DNA from: Petroclostridium sp. X23 | Lineage (GTDB): Bacteria > Bacillota > Clostridia > SK-Y3 | Assembly: GCF_030013905.1 (NCBI RefSeq) | Contig: NZ_CP124862.1 | Location: 4,405,051 to 4,469,050 of the forward strand | DNA length: 64,000 nucleotides | Direction of reading: 5' to 3' | In this document: positions 8,423 through 17,386 of the stretch, one piece after another | Layout of the letters: each line of letters opens with the position of its first letter | Position numbering within the stretch: position 1 is the stretch's first letter | Notes under the pieces: model-generated | The model's database searches: none | Seen by the model: only the letters and a program-made list of their open reading frames with translations | Told to the model about the DNA's origin: nothing | Made by a program: the position numbers and the translations under genes

Positions 8423-10042
8423 TTCTATACGCTTTTTTGCGTACCGCACGGATTTAAAGCTTTTACTCATAAAGGGTCTATAGATATGACACTGATTCCG
8501 ACCATTCTGTTTGGCAAAATACATTGCAGTATCGGCTTTGTCAATAAGCATATCTATATCTGACGCATCTGATGGATATGCAGCAATCCCAATGCTGATG
8601 GTGATTGGTAAGTAAGAAGAATATTTCTGTATAAGAGAAGAGTTGTTAACAGCCAAACGGATGATTTCTGCTTTTTTATACGCACTGTCAACAAAGTAAT
8701 CATCGAGCACAATCACAAATTCTTCTCCGCCATACCTAAACACAGCTTTATGTCCTACAATTGCCTTAATAATCCTTCCTACTTCTCTAAGGAGGATATC
8801 GCCGATAACATGTCCATTATGGTCGTTTACCGATTTAAAATGATCGATATCACAGAATAAAATACAAATATTTTTACATCCGTTAGAAGTTAGTCTATCA
8901 AAATATTCATAGAAGAAGCGATGGTTATACAATGATGTCAGGTCATCAGTGATTGAGAGCGTTCTAAGATTTTCATTCTCTAGCCTGTGACGGTGGAGGT
9001 TATCGATCATTTTATTGAAAGAATCTGCCAGACTTACAATTTCGCTTGTACCTTTAATGTTTACATAAGAAAGTGTGTTTTCTTTTCCCATTTTAGAGAT
9101 TTGAAGTTGAAGATCTTTTATTGGGTTTACAATTGATCTTTTAATTCTTATGGTTAAAAGGAGTATAATAATGATACAGCCTAATATAGCTATTAAGTTA
9201 TTCTTCAATATGATATTTAGTTCTCTAGGTTCCATAATGAAGAGGTAGCCCGACGGAACCCCGGATATATCGTTAATAGCATCTACACCAAAGATAGTAG
9301 CTTTATCCATATGAAGTACGTTTTCATTGGTTTGCTTAAAAAGAGAAAGAGCTCTTTGTGCTTTTGTCTGATTAAATCGAGAAGACACAATATGAGCGCT
9401 GTCATACATAAACATTTCATATCCATACTGATAGGATATTTCTTCAAGAAAAGCAGGGGTGATTTTTTTTCCTATCACAACCATGCCGCCATATGGACCG
9501 GAGTAGTCATTTCTTAAAATGGGACAAAGAGAAATAAGGTATAGTTCGTTTTGGAAGATTTTAAAACCTGAAAGAGCTCCGTTATCCGGTATGTTATCTA
9601 TATTGGTAAATACATGTTCAATAATTTCTTTTTCCAGCAATTGATCCAGTTTCTTATGCGGTGTACCAAAAGCATTTATAATATCCAGGTTTTTATTCGC
9701 GATCACTACCAAATCCATACCAAAGTTTTCAGGAATCCAAGTAGTTATATTTTCTTTAATCCAAGGAAGATCTGGGTTTATCACTTTTTCATGGAGATCG
9801 GTCCATATGCCGTAGTCCATCGAAAGCTTAGACAGTTCTGATGCCTTTGCATCCAACACACGGTGAGCCTGATGTGTCTTTGAAATAATATTTTTATTTT
9901 CAAGTTCCAATAAATGATGGCTTAGCAGCCAGTTATTGATAACCAGATAGATCCCGAGAGGAACGATAGCGATGAATAATAATGAAACGCGGACTTTGAA
10001 CGCCAGCGTATTCCAGGTTGAGAGCATGCCTTTTATATTCAT
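8417..10042 (-). CDS. Membrane diguanylate cyclase with CHASE4-like sensor, HAMP and GGDEF domains
   Basis: This is a sensor enzyme predicted to make cyclic-di-GMP. Starting at the ATG at 10042 (541 aa; GGGGTGA 8 bases upstream; an alternative ATG at 10060 lacks a site), it has a membrane segment near residues 16-38. A periplasmic CHASE4-like domain follows to about 275, with DYGIWTDLHEKV, the usual CHASE4 landmark. A second membrane segment (LIAILGCIIIILLLTI) and a HAMP linker with PIKDLQLQI come next. The GGDEF domain starts at DDLTSLYNHRFF. The active motif is GGEEF in FRYGGEEFVIV, which is compatible with catalysis. The RxxD inhibitory site expected just upstream is not present (VGHK instead). 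The signal sensed is unknown. Confidence 0.88.
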   Translation of the reverse strand: MNIKGMLSTWNTLAFKVRVSLLFIAIVPLGIYLVINNWLLSHHLLELENKNIISKTHQAHRVLDAKASELSKLSMDYGIWTDLHEKVINPDLPWIKENITTWIPENFGMDLVVIANKNLDIINAFGTPHKKLDQLLEKEIIEHVFTNIDNIPDNGALSGFKIFQNELYLISLCPILRNDYSGPYGGMVVIGKKITPAFLEEISYQYGYEMFMYDSAHIVSSRFNQTKAQRALSLFKQTNENVLHMDKATIFGVDAINDISGVPSGYLFIMEPRELNIILKNNLIAILGCIIIILLLTIRIKRSIVNPIKDLQLQISKMGKENTLSYVNIKGTSEIVSLADSFNKMIDNLHRHRLENENLRTLSITDDLTSLYNHRFFYEYFDRLTSNGCKNICILFCDIDHFKSVNDHNGHVIGDILLREVGRIIKAIVGHKAVFRYGGEEFVIVLDDYFVDSAYKKAEIIRLAVNNSSLIQKYSSYLPITISIGIAAYPSDASDIDMLIDKADTAMYFAKQNGRNQCHIYRPFMSKSFKSVRYAKKRIEV

Positions 10043-10276
10043 TATTGATTCACCCCACATTATTCTAAAACTATATTGCCAAGTCTTATTAGTTTCGCCA
10101 TACGAAAAGAATATTGAGTAAAGGATTAGAATCTGTCAATTATATATTTTAATATAAAATATCATAAAAAGTAAAGCGGTTTTTATCAAATAGATGTATT
10201 ATTGTGTTATTAATACATTTATGTATATAATAATGGAAGAAGTAAACATTACTTTATATTTGCATGGAGGGTGGAT

Positions 10277-11437
10277 ATGAATAAGCAAAATATTGCAAAG
10301 CTAAAAATGTTTTTAATGGGGCTGGAGCAGCGCATTAATGATAATCAGCAGTATTTTAAAAACATTAACATAATTTTTGGGTCAGGTACTAAGGATTTTC
10401 CTGCTAGAGTGATGTTGGAAGATACAGATGTTTTAAAAATCAATTACAGTGGTAGTAATCAAACAATCATACCGTCTCAGCTTTCACAATGGATTTGTAA
10501 AGAATCGGAAAAGTATGATGAAGTACATATTCGTTATGAAGAAAGAGGAACAAATATCTTGATTGACGGTACACAGAAAGGGGTTAAAATAAAATATGAG
10601 GATGATATAAAGGAGGAAATAAATAAGCAAGAAGCTGCATCTCATATTGGGAACAGAGACTATATTATTAAAGTGGGACAAGCGGATGAATTATTAAAAG
10701 AGATAGGCATCCTAACCAAAGATGGAAAAGTAAAAAACGATATGATCAGAAAATATAATCAGATTGATCATTTTGTGGAATTGATGAAAGGGGTTGTAGA
10801 TGAATTAGCTGATTATGAGAGTATTACGGTATTGGATTGTGGATGCGGAAAATCATACCTCACATTTGTACTGAATTTTTATATGAAAAATATTCTTAAA
10901 AAATCTTGCCACTTTATAGGTCTTGACTATTCGGAGACAGTGATTAAGGCTTCAAAAAAGATGGCAAAGAATTTGGGTTATGTCAATATGGAATTCCATC
11001 AGACAAATATTGAGAACTATGTACCCGAGAAGAGGATTGATATTGTCATCAGCCTTCATGCGTGTGATACTGCAACCGATATGGCATTAGCGCTTGGAAT
11101 TAGAGTGAATGCAAAAGTAATCATAGCAGTACCTTGCTGTCATAGGGAGCTGCTCAGCCAGTATGATTATGAGCCTTTTAAATCCATCATAAAACACGGT
11201 GTACTCAAAGCGAGGATGGCGGATATCCTTACCGATGGACTTCGTGCACTCAAACTGGAGTCGCTGGGATACAAAGTATCTATTGTTGAATATATCTCAC
11301 CGCTGGAAACACCGAAAAACCTTATGATACGCGCTGTTAAAACCCAGCAAGACAACAAAAACGCAAAAGAAGAATATAATCAACTGGTAAAAGCATTGAA
11401 TGTTGCGCCTGCCTTGGATAGATTGTACATTTTATAA
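10277..11437 (+). CDS. Class I SAM-dependent methyltransferase (Methyltransf_32-like)
   Basis: The protein is 386 aa. The N-terminal ~150 residues resemble nothing I can name. From about residue 170 there is a Rossmann methyltransferase domain with the SAM-binding motif VLDCGCGKSYLTF, the acidic strand-2 position FIGLDYSE, and SLHACDTATDMALA followed by VPCCHREL. The HACDTATD plus PCCH combination is typical of the PF13679 family, some members of which are annotated as RNA methyltransferases. I started at the ATG at 10277 because GGAGGG abuts the upstream GTG at 10271 too closely. The substrate is not deducible. It is followed by a MITE-like element. Confidence 0.8.
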   Translation: MNKQNIAKLKMFLMGLEQRINDNQQYFKNINIIFGSGTKDFPARVMLEDTDVLKINYSGSNQTIIPSQLSQWICKESEKYDEVHIRYEERGTNILIDGTQKGVKIKYEDDIKEEINKQEAASHIGNRDYIIKVGQADELLKEIGILTKDGKVKNDMIRKYNQIDHFVELMKGVVDELADYESITVLDCGCGKSYLTFVLNFYMKNILKKSCHFIGLDYSETVIKASKKMAKNLGYVNMEFHQTNIENYVPEKRIDIVISLHACDTATDMALALGIRVNAKVIIAVPCCHRELLSQYDYEPFKSIIKHGVLKARMADILTDGLRALKLESLGYKVSIVEYISPLETPKNLMIRAVKTQQDNKNAKEEYNQLVKALNVAPALDRLYIL

Positions 11438-11448
11438 AAAAGTTAATT

Positions 11449-11610
11449 TAGGAACAGTGAAATAATAACTTCCGAAATTTTCAGCGAGGGATTTTTGCGT
11501 CAGGCTAGGCGGAGACCTTTGGCAATACTGACGTATGGCAAAGGTTGACAACGACGCATGACACAAAAATAACCTTTGAAAAAGCGGAAGTTATTATTTT
11601 GCTGTTCCTA
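11449..11610. mobile_element. MITE-like palindromic element, family C copy 1
   Basis: This ~162-bp element has terminal inverted repeats of about 32 bases starting TAGGAACAG and ending CTGTTCCTA. Secondary pairing continues inward (ATTTTTGCGTCA with TGACACAAAAAT, ACCTTTGGCA with TGGCAAAGGT), so the whole unit folds as one long hairpin. A second copy lies at 30114-30277 in the same orientation with only scattered differences. It has no coding capacity, consistent with a non-autonomous element or a structured RNA. Confidence 0.85.
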
Positions 11611-11669
11611 AATTATAGACATATGATATAATATCAATGTTATGTCTAAATAATAAAGGAGGTTCATTT

Positions 11670-12317
11670 ATGCAGTATTTAATAACTGTTTTTGAAAAGT
11701 TTGCAGAGTTCAAGCTGATTACCATTGCTATTTTGGGAGTGCTGGTTGTTGGATGTACTGCAATAGTATTATTAAAAAGACAACAAAAAATACATAAAGA
11801 TAATACCCGCATGATTGTTTATGGGGGATTGTGCATTGCGCTGTCTTTTGTGTTGTCTTACATCAGGCTGTACCATTGGCCGCAAGGAGGTAGTGTTACA
11901 CCTGCCAGTATGCTGCCTATGTTTTTCTTTGCCGCTGCCTTTGGGCCAATCGCAGGTATTACCGCCGGTATAGCTTATGGTTTTCTTCAGCTCATTCAAG
12001 ACCCTTATGTAGTGCATTGGGCACAGCTATTTCTGGATTATCCTCTTGCGTTTGGTGCGATGGGTTTAGCCGGAGTATATGGGAAAAACCTTGCCATCGG
12101 TTCTCTGATAGGCGGTTTTGGAAGGTTTCTTATGCATTTTATTTCGGGGGTCATCTTCTTTGGCTCTTATGCACCGGAAGGTATGAATGTTCTCTGGTAT
12201 TCGCTGACAGTCAACGGATTGATTATCGGTGCCGACTTATTGATATGTATCATCGTAAGTTTGCTTCCGGCATTTAATGTAACTATCAATCGGATAAGAC
12301 GTACGTCAATGATTTAG
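11670..12317 (+). CDS. thiT: ThiT-like energy-coupling-factor thiamine transporter S-component
   Basis: This is an S-component predicted to bind thiamine in the membrane and work with a shared ECF ATPase/T-subunit module encoded elsewhere. It is 215 aa with about six hydrophobic segments. The substrate-site region YHWPQGGSVTPASMLPMFFFA, FGPIAGITAGI and the WAQLFLDYPLAF block match the ThiT family. AAAGGAGGTT precedes the chosen ATG at 11670. I found no convincing TPP riboswitch upstream, where the MITE-like element sits instead. Family assignment is good; thiamine specificity is inferred. Confidence 0.82.
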   Translation: MQYLITVFEKFAEFKLITIAILGVLVVGCTAIVLLKRQQKIHKDNTRMIVYGGLCIALSFVLSYIRLYHWPQGGSVTPASMLPMFFFAAAFGPIAGITAGIAYGFLQLIQDPYVVHWAQLFLDYPLAFGAMGLAGVYGKNLAIGSLIGGFGRFLMHFISGVIFFGSYAPEGMNVLWYSLTVNGLIIGADLLICIIVSLLPAFNVTINRIRRTSMI

Positions 12318-12393
12318 AGTTGGGAGTGAGGAGCCAGGAGTGGGGAGAATATAAAAACTCCCCACTCCCCACTATCCACTCCTCACTACTCTA
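12316..12393. repeat. Long GGGGAGTGG hairpin between convergent genes
   Basis: The left arm (AGGAGTGGGGAG type) pairs with a C-rich right arm (CTCCCCACTCCCCAC type) across a short A-rich loop. It belongs to the same low-complexity repeat type as 140-170. It separates convergent thiT and the alcohol dehydrogenase gene and may act as a two-way terminator. Confidence 0.65.
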
Positions 12394-13614
12394 AAACTTA
12401 AATACTACTTTCAAACTTTCGCAATTTCTTTTATCCAATGCTGTTTTGATTCCCTGTCTGTAATTTTCAATATCAAAGGTGTGCGTTACCATATTTTCAA
12501 TATCCAGCTTCTTATCTGCCAGTAGGTCCAATGCGATCCGGTATGCGGTTTTGGTTTTTCCATCTTGGAAAGTTTCAGTATTATAATACATAGAACCGGT
12601 AAGTTTTAGTTCTTTAAACCATACAGGGGTCCAATCCACTTTTTTTGGATAGCTGGCCAATCCTACCAGTATCATCGTTCCTCTTGCACGGGTGAATTTG
12701 AGAGATTCATCGATAGAAGAGGAAGAGCCAACGCAATCAAAAACCTTATCAAAGCCTCCCATCATAAAACGTTTTCCTAGCATTGGTTGGTATAATGAAG
12801 CATTTGTAATATTTTTAAACTCATCAAAATAGTCTTGATTTCTTGTATAAATAATCCTGTTCGCACCAAGATTTTTTGCTAATTTTCCCTGAAAGGCATG
12901 TTTTGCCATTATTGTAATATCACATTTACTGCCTAGTGCACGAATACATGCGATCACCAGAAGACCGATTACCCCGCTTCCTACAACCAGAATTTTTTCA
13001 TTATTACCGGGAAAGTTGTTCATCACCGGGTGAAGCGCTGAGCAAATGGGGTCAACCATAACCGCTTCTTTGTCGGTAATATGATCCGGCACTTTGTAAA
13101 GATGAGATTGATGGGCTACATAGTATTCTCCCCAGCTTCCGCCTGTGTCTTTGCAGAAACCGATGCTAATACCGGGTGAAATAGGAGGTTTGGTGATGTT
13201 TTCACATAATGAATAGTGGCCTGTCCTGCAATTGGTGCAATGCTCAGAGACTTCTCTTGTATCGCAAGAAAGCAGAGGGTCGGCGACTACTTTATCACCA
13301 ATATCGAATCCCTGTACATCTTTACCTTTTTCCACGATAATGCCAAGATTTTCATGTCCTATCACAAAGGGAAAAGATACAAATGGAGATGTCGAAGGGC
13401 TATCGTGTAATAAAATCATATTCAAATCACTTCCGCAGATGCCGCCGTATAGAGTCCTGATTTTTACCCAATGATCATTAGGCAAGCTGGGAGCATTCAC
13501 TTCCTTATATGTTATACATGACATTGGTGAATGGTAAAAGTCCTTATGAATAGATCCTAAAGCCATAGTAGTGATATATTTCGGAATAGACGCATTAAAT
13601 ATTACTGCTTTCAT
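12391..13614 (-). CDS. Zinc-dependent medium-chain alcohol dehydrogenase family protein
   Basis: This is an NAD(P)-dependent oxidoreductase of 407 aa. Catalytic zinc ligands are C60 (CGSD), H87 and E88 (GHE). The structural zinc cysteines are C117, C126, C129 and C137, an unusually wide first spacing. The nucleotide-binding loop VVGSGVIGLL follows near residue 215. The length exceeds the ~350 aa of threonine or sorbitol dehydrogenases because of N-terminal and mid-protein insertions. The substrate is unknown. GGAGGGG precedes the ATG. It lies 41 bases downstream of a small gene on the same strand. Confidence 0.85.
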   Translation of the reverse strand: MKAVIFNASIPKYITTMALGSIHKDFYHSPMSCITYKEVNAPSLPNDHWVKIRTLYGGICGSDLNMILLHDSPSTSPFVSFPFVIGHENLGIIVEKGKDVQGFDIGDKVVADPLLSCDTREVSEHCTNCRTGHYSLCENITKPPISPGISIGFCKDTGGSWGEYYVAHQSHLYKVPDHITDKEAVMVDPICSALHPVMNNFPGNNEKILVVGSGVIGLLVIACIRALGSKCDITIMAKHAFQGKLAKNLGANRIIYTRNQDYFDEFKNITNASLYQPMLGKRFMMGGFDKVFDCVGSSSSIDESLKFTRARGTMILVGLASYPKKVDWTPVWFKELKLTGSMYYNTETFQDGKTKTAYRIALDLLADKKLDIENMVTHTFDIENYRQGIKTALDKRNCESLKVVFKF

Positions 13615-13655
13615 TCAAAACCCCTCCGGTTCGTTTATTCTCTAATAAGTTCATT

Positions 13656-13847
13656 CTAAACATCCTCAGAATCAGCACCACCTTCAAGGATTTTAATGAT
13701 CTTATAGTTCTTGTTATTCTTTATCTCGTATTCTTCAAATTCTTTCAATGCTTCATATAAAGATGTTGCCTGATCTGATACAAAAACTAAAACCCTTTCT
13801 TGCGGATGGTGCTCATAGCCATAAAAATAGAACTTGTTGCCATTCAT
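13656..13847 (-). CDS. Small conserved-looking hypothetical protein (63 aa)
   Basis: A short open frame with a fair ribosome site (CAGGTG about 8 bases before the ATG). The protein begins MNGNKFYFYGYEHHPQERV and ends in an acidic tail GGADSEDV. It shows a mixed beta/alpha pattern with no membrane segment. I do not recognise the family. It sits directly upstream of the alcohol dehydrogenase gene on the same strand and may be cotranscribed with it. Confidence 0.6.
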   Translation of the reverse strand: MNGNKFYFYGYEHHPQERVLVFVSDQATSLYEALKEFEEYEIKNNKNYKIIKILEGGADSEDV

Positions 13848-13972
13848 GTTTTCACCTGCTTTATTTAACCTAAGATTATTTGGATATATCGTATAGCATT
13901 ATAATTTAGAAAACTTATATGTTATTTTTAACAGAAATATAGGAAAATAGACGTTTATTGGATAATTTAACA

Positions 13973-14022
13973 TTGAAAAAATGATAAATATATTGTAGAA
14001 TATACAGGTGTAAAGACATGTA
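13973..14022 (+). promoter_or_regulatory. nadABC promoter with NiaR-like operator
   Basis: TTGAAA (13973-13978), a 17-base spacer and TAGAAT (13996-14001) form a good sigma-A promoter. Directly downstream, 14003-14022 reads TACAGGTGTAAAGACATGTA, an imperfect palindrome resembling operators of NiaR (YrxA), the nicotinate-responsive repressor of NAD synthesis in Firmicutes. The regulator assignment is by resemblance only. Confidence 0.6.
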
Positions 14023-14042
14023 ATTATACAGAGGAGTCGAAT

Positions 14043-14945
14043 ATGGAGAATATTATAGATAGAATAAAACAATTAAAAAAACAAAAGAATGCGGTTATAC
14101 TCGCGCACAACTATCAAATCTCTGAAGTGCAGGATATTGCTGATTTTGTTGGAGATTCTTTTGCTTTAAGCAAAAAGGCAAAAGAGATTGATTGCGATGT
14201 CATCGTGTTCTGTGGTGTTCATTTTATGGCTGAAAGTGCGAAGGTACTCAGTCCGGAGAAGACCGTTTTACTGCCGGCGAGAGATGCAGGGTGTCCTATG
14301 GCGGACATGGTATCGGTAGATGATGTGGAAAAACTAAGGCAGCAGCATCCTGATGCCGCGGTAGTTTGCTATGTAAACTCTTCTGCTGAAGTGAAAGCCG
14401 TTAGTGATGTATGTTGTACTTCATCCAATGCAGTGAAGGTAGTGCAATCCTTAGCACAGCATAAGATTATTTTTATTCCCGATGAGAATTTAGGTAATTA
14501 TATAGCACAGCAGATACCCGATAAAGAGATTATTTTGTTTGACGGCTATTGCACTACGCATAAAAGGGTTAAAGCAGAGGAAGTGGATGCAGCGAGAAAG
14601 ATGCTGCCTCATGCCAAGGTACTCATTCATCCGGAATGTACGCCGGATGTTGTGGGGAAAGCGGATTTTGCGGGGAGTACGGCCCAGATCATTGATTATG
14701 CCGCCCGCTCCAAAGATAAAGAATTTATTATTGGTACCGAGCAAGGTGTGCTGCACTGGCTGCAGAAGCATTATCCCGAGAAGAAATTTTACCTATTATC
14801 GCAAAAGCTGATCTGTCCGAATATGAAGAAAACAACGCTGAAAGATGTACTGAATTCATTGGAGAATATGTCTTATGAAATAAAGCTGGAGCAAGAGCTC
14901 ATTCGCAAGGCTTATGGAAGTTTGAACAGAATGCTGCAAGTATAA
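14043..14945 (+). CDS. nadA: Quinolinate synthase
   Basis: NadA condenses iminoaspartate with dihydroxyacetone phosphate to quinolinate using a 4Fe-4S cluster. It is 300 aa, normal for the short bacterial form. Cluster cysteines are C84 (DAGCPMADM), C170 (DGYCTTHKR) and C258 (LICPNM), matching the three-cysteine pattern of the family. The triad of repeated domains shows LAHNYQ at the N-terminus and HPECTPDVV. It is the first gene of nadA-nadB-nadC. GAGGAG precedes the ATG. Confidence 0.97.
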   Translation: MENIIDRIKQLKKQKNAVILAHNYQISEVQDIADFVGDSFALSKKAKEIDCDVIVFCGVHFMAESAKVLSPEKTVLLPARDAGCPMADMVSVDDVEKLRQQHPDAAVVCYVNSSAEVKAVSDVCCTSSNAVKVVQSLAQHKIIFIPDENLGNYIAQQIPDKEIILFDGYCTTHKRVKAEEVDAARKMLPHAKVLIHPECTPDVVGKADFAGSTAQIIDYAARSKDKEFIIGTEQGVLHWLQKHYPEKKFYLLSQKLICPNMKKTTLKDVLNSLENMSYEIKLEQELIRKAYGSLNRMLQV

Positions 14946-14958
14946 GGAGAGGTTACAG

Positions 14959-16518
14959 TTGAGAAGATACGCGTTCCATTGTAACATAGAAGAGATAGAT
15001 AGAAAATATTATGACGTTGTGATTGTAGGAAGCGGAATTGCGGGCCTATATACGGCGCTTAATATTGACGAAAGATTTTCCTGTATAGTACTATCAAAAG
15101 AGAATATACGGCAGTGCAATTCCTATTTGGCCCAGGGCGGTATCGCTGCGGTGACTAAGAAAGAGGATAAGTTGGAGCTTCATTATAACGATACCCTTTA
15201 TGCCGGTGCAGGAATATGCAATAAGCAGGCAGTTGAGGATCTTGTTAGTGAGGGACCGAAAGAAATAGAGCGTTTAGTGGCTGCCGGAGTGAAGTTCGAT
15301 ACCGATAGCCGGGGGGATTTCCATGCCACCCGTGAGGGAGGACACTCCAAAAATAGAATTCTTCACTGTGGAGGAGATTCCACCGGTAAGCAAGTAGAAG
15401 AGAAGCTTTTCAATGCTGTAGCACAGAAAAAGAATATTACCTATAAAGAAAATACGTTTTTAGCGGATATTGTAACGCAGCAGGGAAAGGCTGCCGGCAT
15501 TGTCGTTTATGACGGACAATACCGTTTATATGTTTCGCCTAATATCGTGATCTGTTCCGGCGGCATAGGGCAGGTATATAAATACACCACCAATCCCAGT
15601 GCTGCAACCGGAGATGGAATTGCAGCCGCACTGCGGGCGGGTGCAGAGCTGGATAGTATGGAATTTGTCCAATTTCATCCTACGGCGCTGTATTTCGGTG
15701 CTGAAAATGGCAGGCATTTTTTGATTTCCGAAGCGGTGAGAGGCGAAGGCGGCATACTCCGGAATCAAAAAGGGGAATGCTTTATGCGTGCCCGGCATCC
15801 CATGGGAGATTTAGCGCCGAGAGATATCGTGGCCAGAGAAATATTTCGGGAGATTCGCAGCAGCAAAGTACCTTATGTATATCTGGACATTACTTCTAAA
15901 ACAAAGGAATATCTTATGCAGAGATTCCCTACCATATACAGCGAATGCAAAAGACAAGAGATAGATATATCATCGCAGTTTATTCCGGTTTGTCCGGTAC
16001 AGCATTATTTTATGGGAGGAATAAAAACAGATTTGAACGGCAGGAGCAGCATTCAAGGAGTATATGCATGCGGTGAAGCTGCCTGTACTGGGGTGCATGG
16101 CGCAAATCGGCTAGCAAGTAATTCGCTGTTGGAATGTCTGGTTTTTGCAAGAAGGTGTGCGCAGCATATTAATCAGTCGGGTTGCCGCAGCATATCATTC
16201 ACTTCGATAGAAATAGAGACGCAATACATGGATAGGGAAACGGACATAGATGCGGTGATCAATAAGATTAAAAACACCATGAGCGATCATGGGGGAATTA
16301 TAAAAAACCAAAAAGGACTTAAGGAAGGCATTAAAACAATCGATGAGATTTTAATGCAAATGCAGCACTTAAAGTTATCATCGGTAAAACATATGGAAGC
16401 TTTGAATATGGCTATGATCGCAAGACAGATATTAAGTGCGGCGGCCGCAAGAAAAGAAAGTGTTGGCGCTCATTATAGAGATGATACTATTGGTTATGAG
16501 GGGATAAAAGTATGTTAA
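14959..16518 (+). CDS. nadB: L-aspartate oxidase
   Basis: NadB oxidises aspartate to iminoaspartate, feeding NadA; in anaerobes fumarate can serve as electron acceptor. The protein is 519 aa, starting at a TTG with AAGGAGAGG 6 bases upstream. The FAD dinucleotide motif VVIVGSGIAGLYTAL is near residues 22-36, SYLAQGGIAAV follows, and the active-site block HFLISEAVRGEGG and the C-terminal GANRLASNSLLEC are present. The 3' end overlaps nadC by 7 bases. Confidence 0.95.
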   Translation: MRRYAFHCNIEEIDRKYYDVVIVGSGIAGLYTALNIDERFSCIVLSKENIRQCNSYLAQGGIAAVTKKEDKLELHYNDTLYAGAGICNKQAVEDLVSEGPKEIERLVAAGVKFDTDSRGDFHATREGGHSKNRILHCGGDSTGKQVEEKLFNAVAQKKNITYKENTFLADIVTQQGKAAGIVVYDGQYRLYVSPNIVICSGGIGQVYKYTTNPSAATGDGIAAALRAGAELDSMEFVQFHPTALYFGAENGRHFLISEAVRGEGGILRNQKGECFMRARHPMGDLAPRDIVAREIFREIRSSKVPYVYLDITSKTKEYLMQRFPTIYSECKRQEIDISSQFIPVCPVQHYFMGGIKTDLNGRSSIQGVYACGEAACTGVHGANRLASNSLLECLVFARRCAQHINQSGCRSISFTSIEIETQYMDRETDIDAVINKIKNTMSDHGGIIKNQKGLKEGIKTIDEILMQMQHLKLSSVKHMEALNMAMIARQILSAAAARKESVGAHYRDDTIGYEGIKVC

Positions 16519-17345
16519 ATATGGACATGATAGATGAAATTATATCTAAGGCATTATTCGAGGATATAGGGACAGGGGATATTACTACATTAAGTACCAT
16601 ACCGGCAGAACAGAGGATTAGAGGAAGATTTATCTCAAAAGAACCCGGTGTGGTCTGTGGTTTGGAAGTAATAAAGAAAGTATTTGAGAAAATGGATAAA
16701 GAGATTGCACTAACCTTTGAGGTGAATGATGGCAGCCGGGTGAATGCAGGGGATATTATCGCAAAGATTGAGGGTTCTGCTGTTGGGATATTGACAGGAG
16801 AACGAGTGGCACTTAATTTTTTACAAAGGCTGTCCGGCATCGCAACAAAAACCGCACATACCGTTGAGGTGATTAAAGATACTAAAGCGAGGATTACCGA
16901 TACCAGGAAGACCACGCCAGGACTGAGAATATTGGAAAAATATGCGGTGAAAACAGGCGGAGGTGCCAATCACCGGTTTAATCTATCCGATGGGATTCTG
17001 ATAAAGGATAATCATATTAAAGCAGCAGGAAGCATTACAAATGCGGTAACAGCTGCAAGAAGCAACGCACCCCATACTTTAAAAATCGAAGTGGAAGTGG
17101 AAAGTATGGCACAGATTGATGAAGCACTTGAGGCAGGAGCCGATATTATCATGTTGGATAATATGGATTTGGATGCAATGAAAGCAGCCGTCGAAAAAAT
17201 CGCCGGCCACGCATTGGTGGAAGCTTCCGGGAACATGGGAGATAAGGATTTGCAGGCAGTCGCAGCAACGGGAGTGGACCTAATCTCTATCGGTGCTTTA
17301 ACACATACCGTAAAAGCAATGGACATTAGTTTAAGATTTGAATAA
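16512..17345 (+). CDS. nadC: Nicotinate-nucleotide pyrophosphorylase (carboxylating)
   Basis: NadC converts quinolinate plus PRPP to nicotinate mononucleotide. It is 277 aa. The signature DTRKTTPGLR, KYAVKTGGGANHR and LIKDNHI are all present, together with the phosphate-binding EASGNM near the C-terminus. It overlaps nadB and ends the operon at a strong terminator. Confidence 0.97.
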   Translation: MLNMDMIDEIISKALFEDIGTGDITTLSTIPAEQRIRGRFISKEPGVVCGLEVIKKVFEKMDKEIALTFEVNDGSRVNAGDIIAKIEGSAVGILTGERVALNFLQRLSGIATKTAHTVEVIKDTKARITDTRKTTPGLRILEKYAVKTGGGANHRFNLSDGILIKDNHIKAAGSITNAVTAARSNAPHTLKIEVEVESMAQIDEALEAGADIIMLDNMDLDAMKAAVEKIAGHALVEASGNMGDKDLQAVAATGVDLISIGALTHTVKAMDISLRFE

Positions 17346-17378
17346 AAAACTGGCAAGGCTCACAGCCTTGTCAGTTTT
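17346..17378. terminator. Bidirectional terminator between nadC and the AraC gene
   Basis: A 15-bp stem with one mismatch (17346-17360 and 17364-17378), loop CAC, has an A-tract on one side and a T-tract on the other, so it can end both convergent transcripts. Confidence 0.85.
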
Positions 17379-17386
17379 GTGCCCTT

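Noticed and set aside
11438..11669. TPP riboswitch before the ThiT-like gene
   Set aside because: The conserved CTGAGA and ACCTGATCTGGATAATGCC-type blocks are absent; the region is filled by the MITE-like element.
16487..16969. A 160-codon minus-strand open frame over nadC
   Set aside because: nadC is unambiguous on the plus strand; the antisense frame has low-complexity Ser/Ile-rich translation and no ribosome site.
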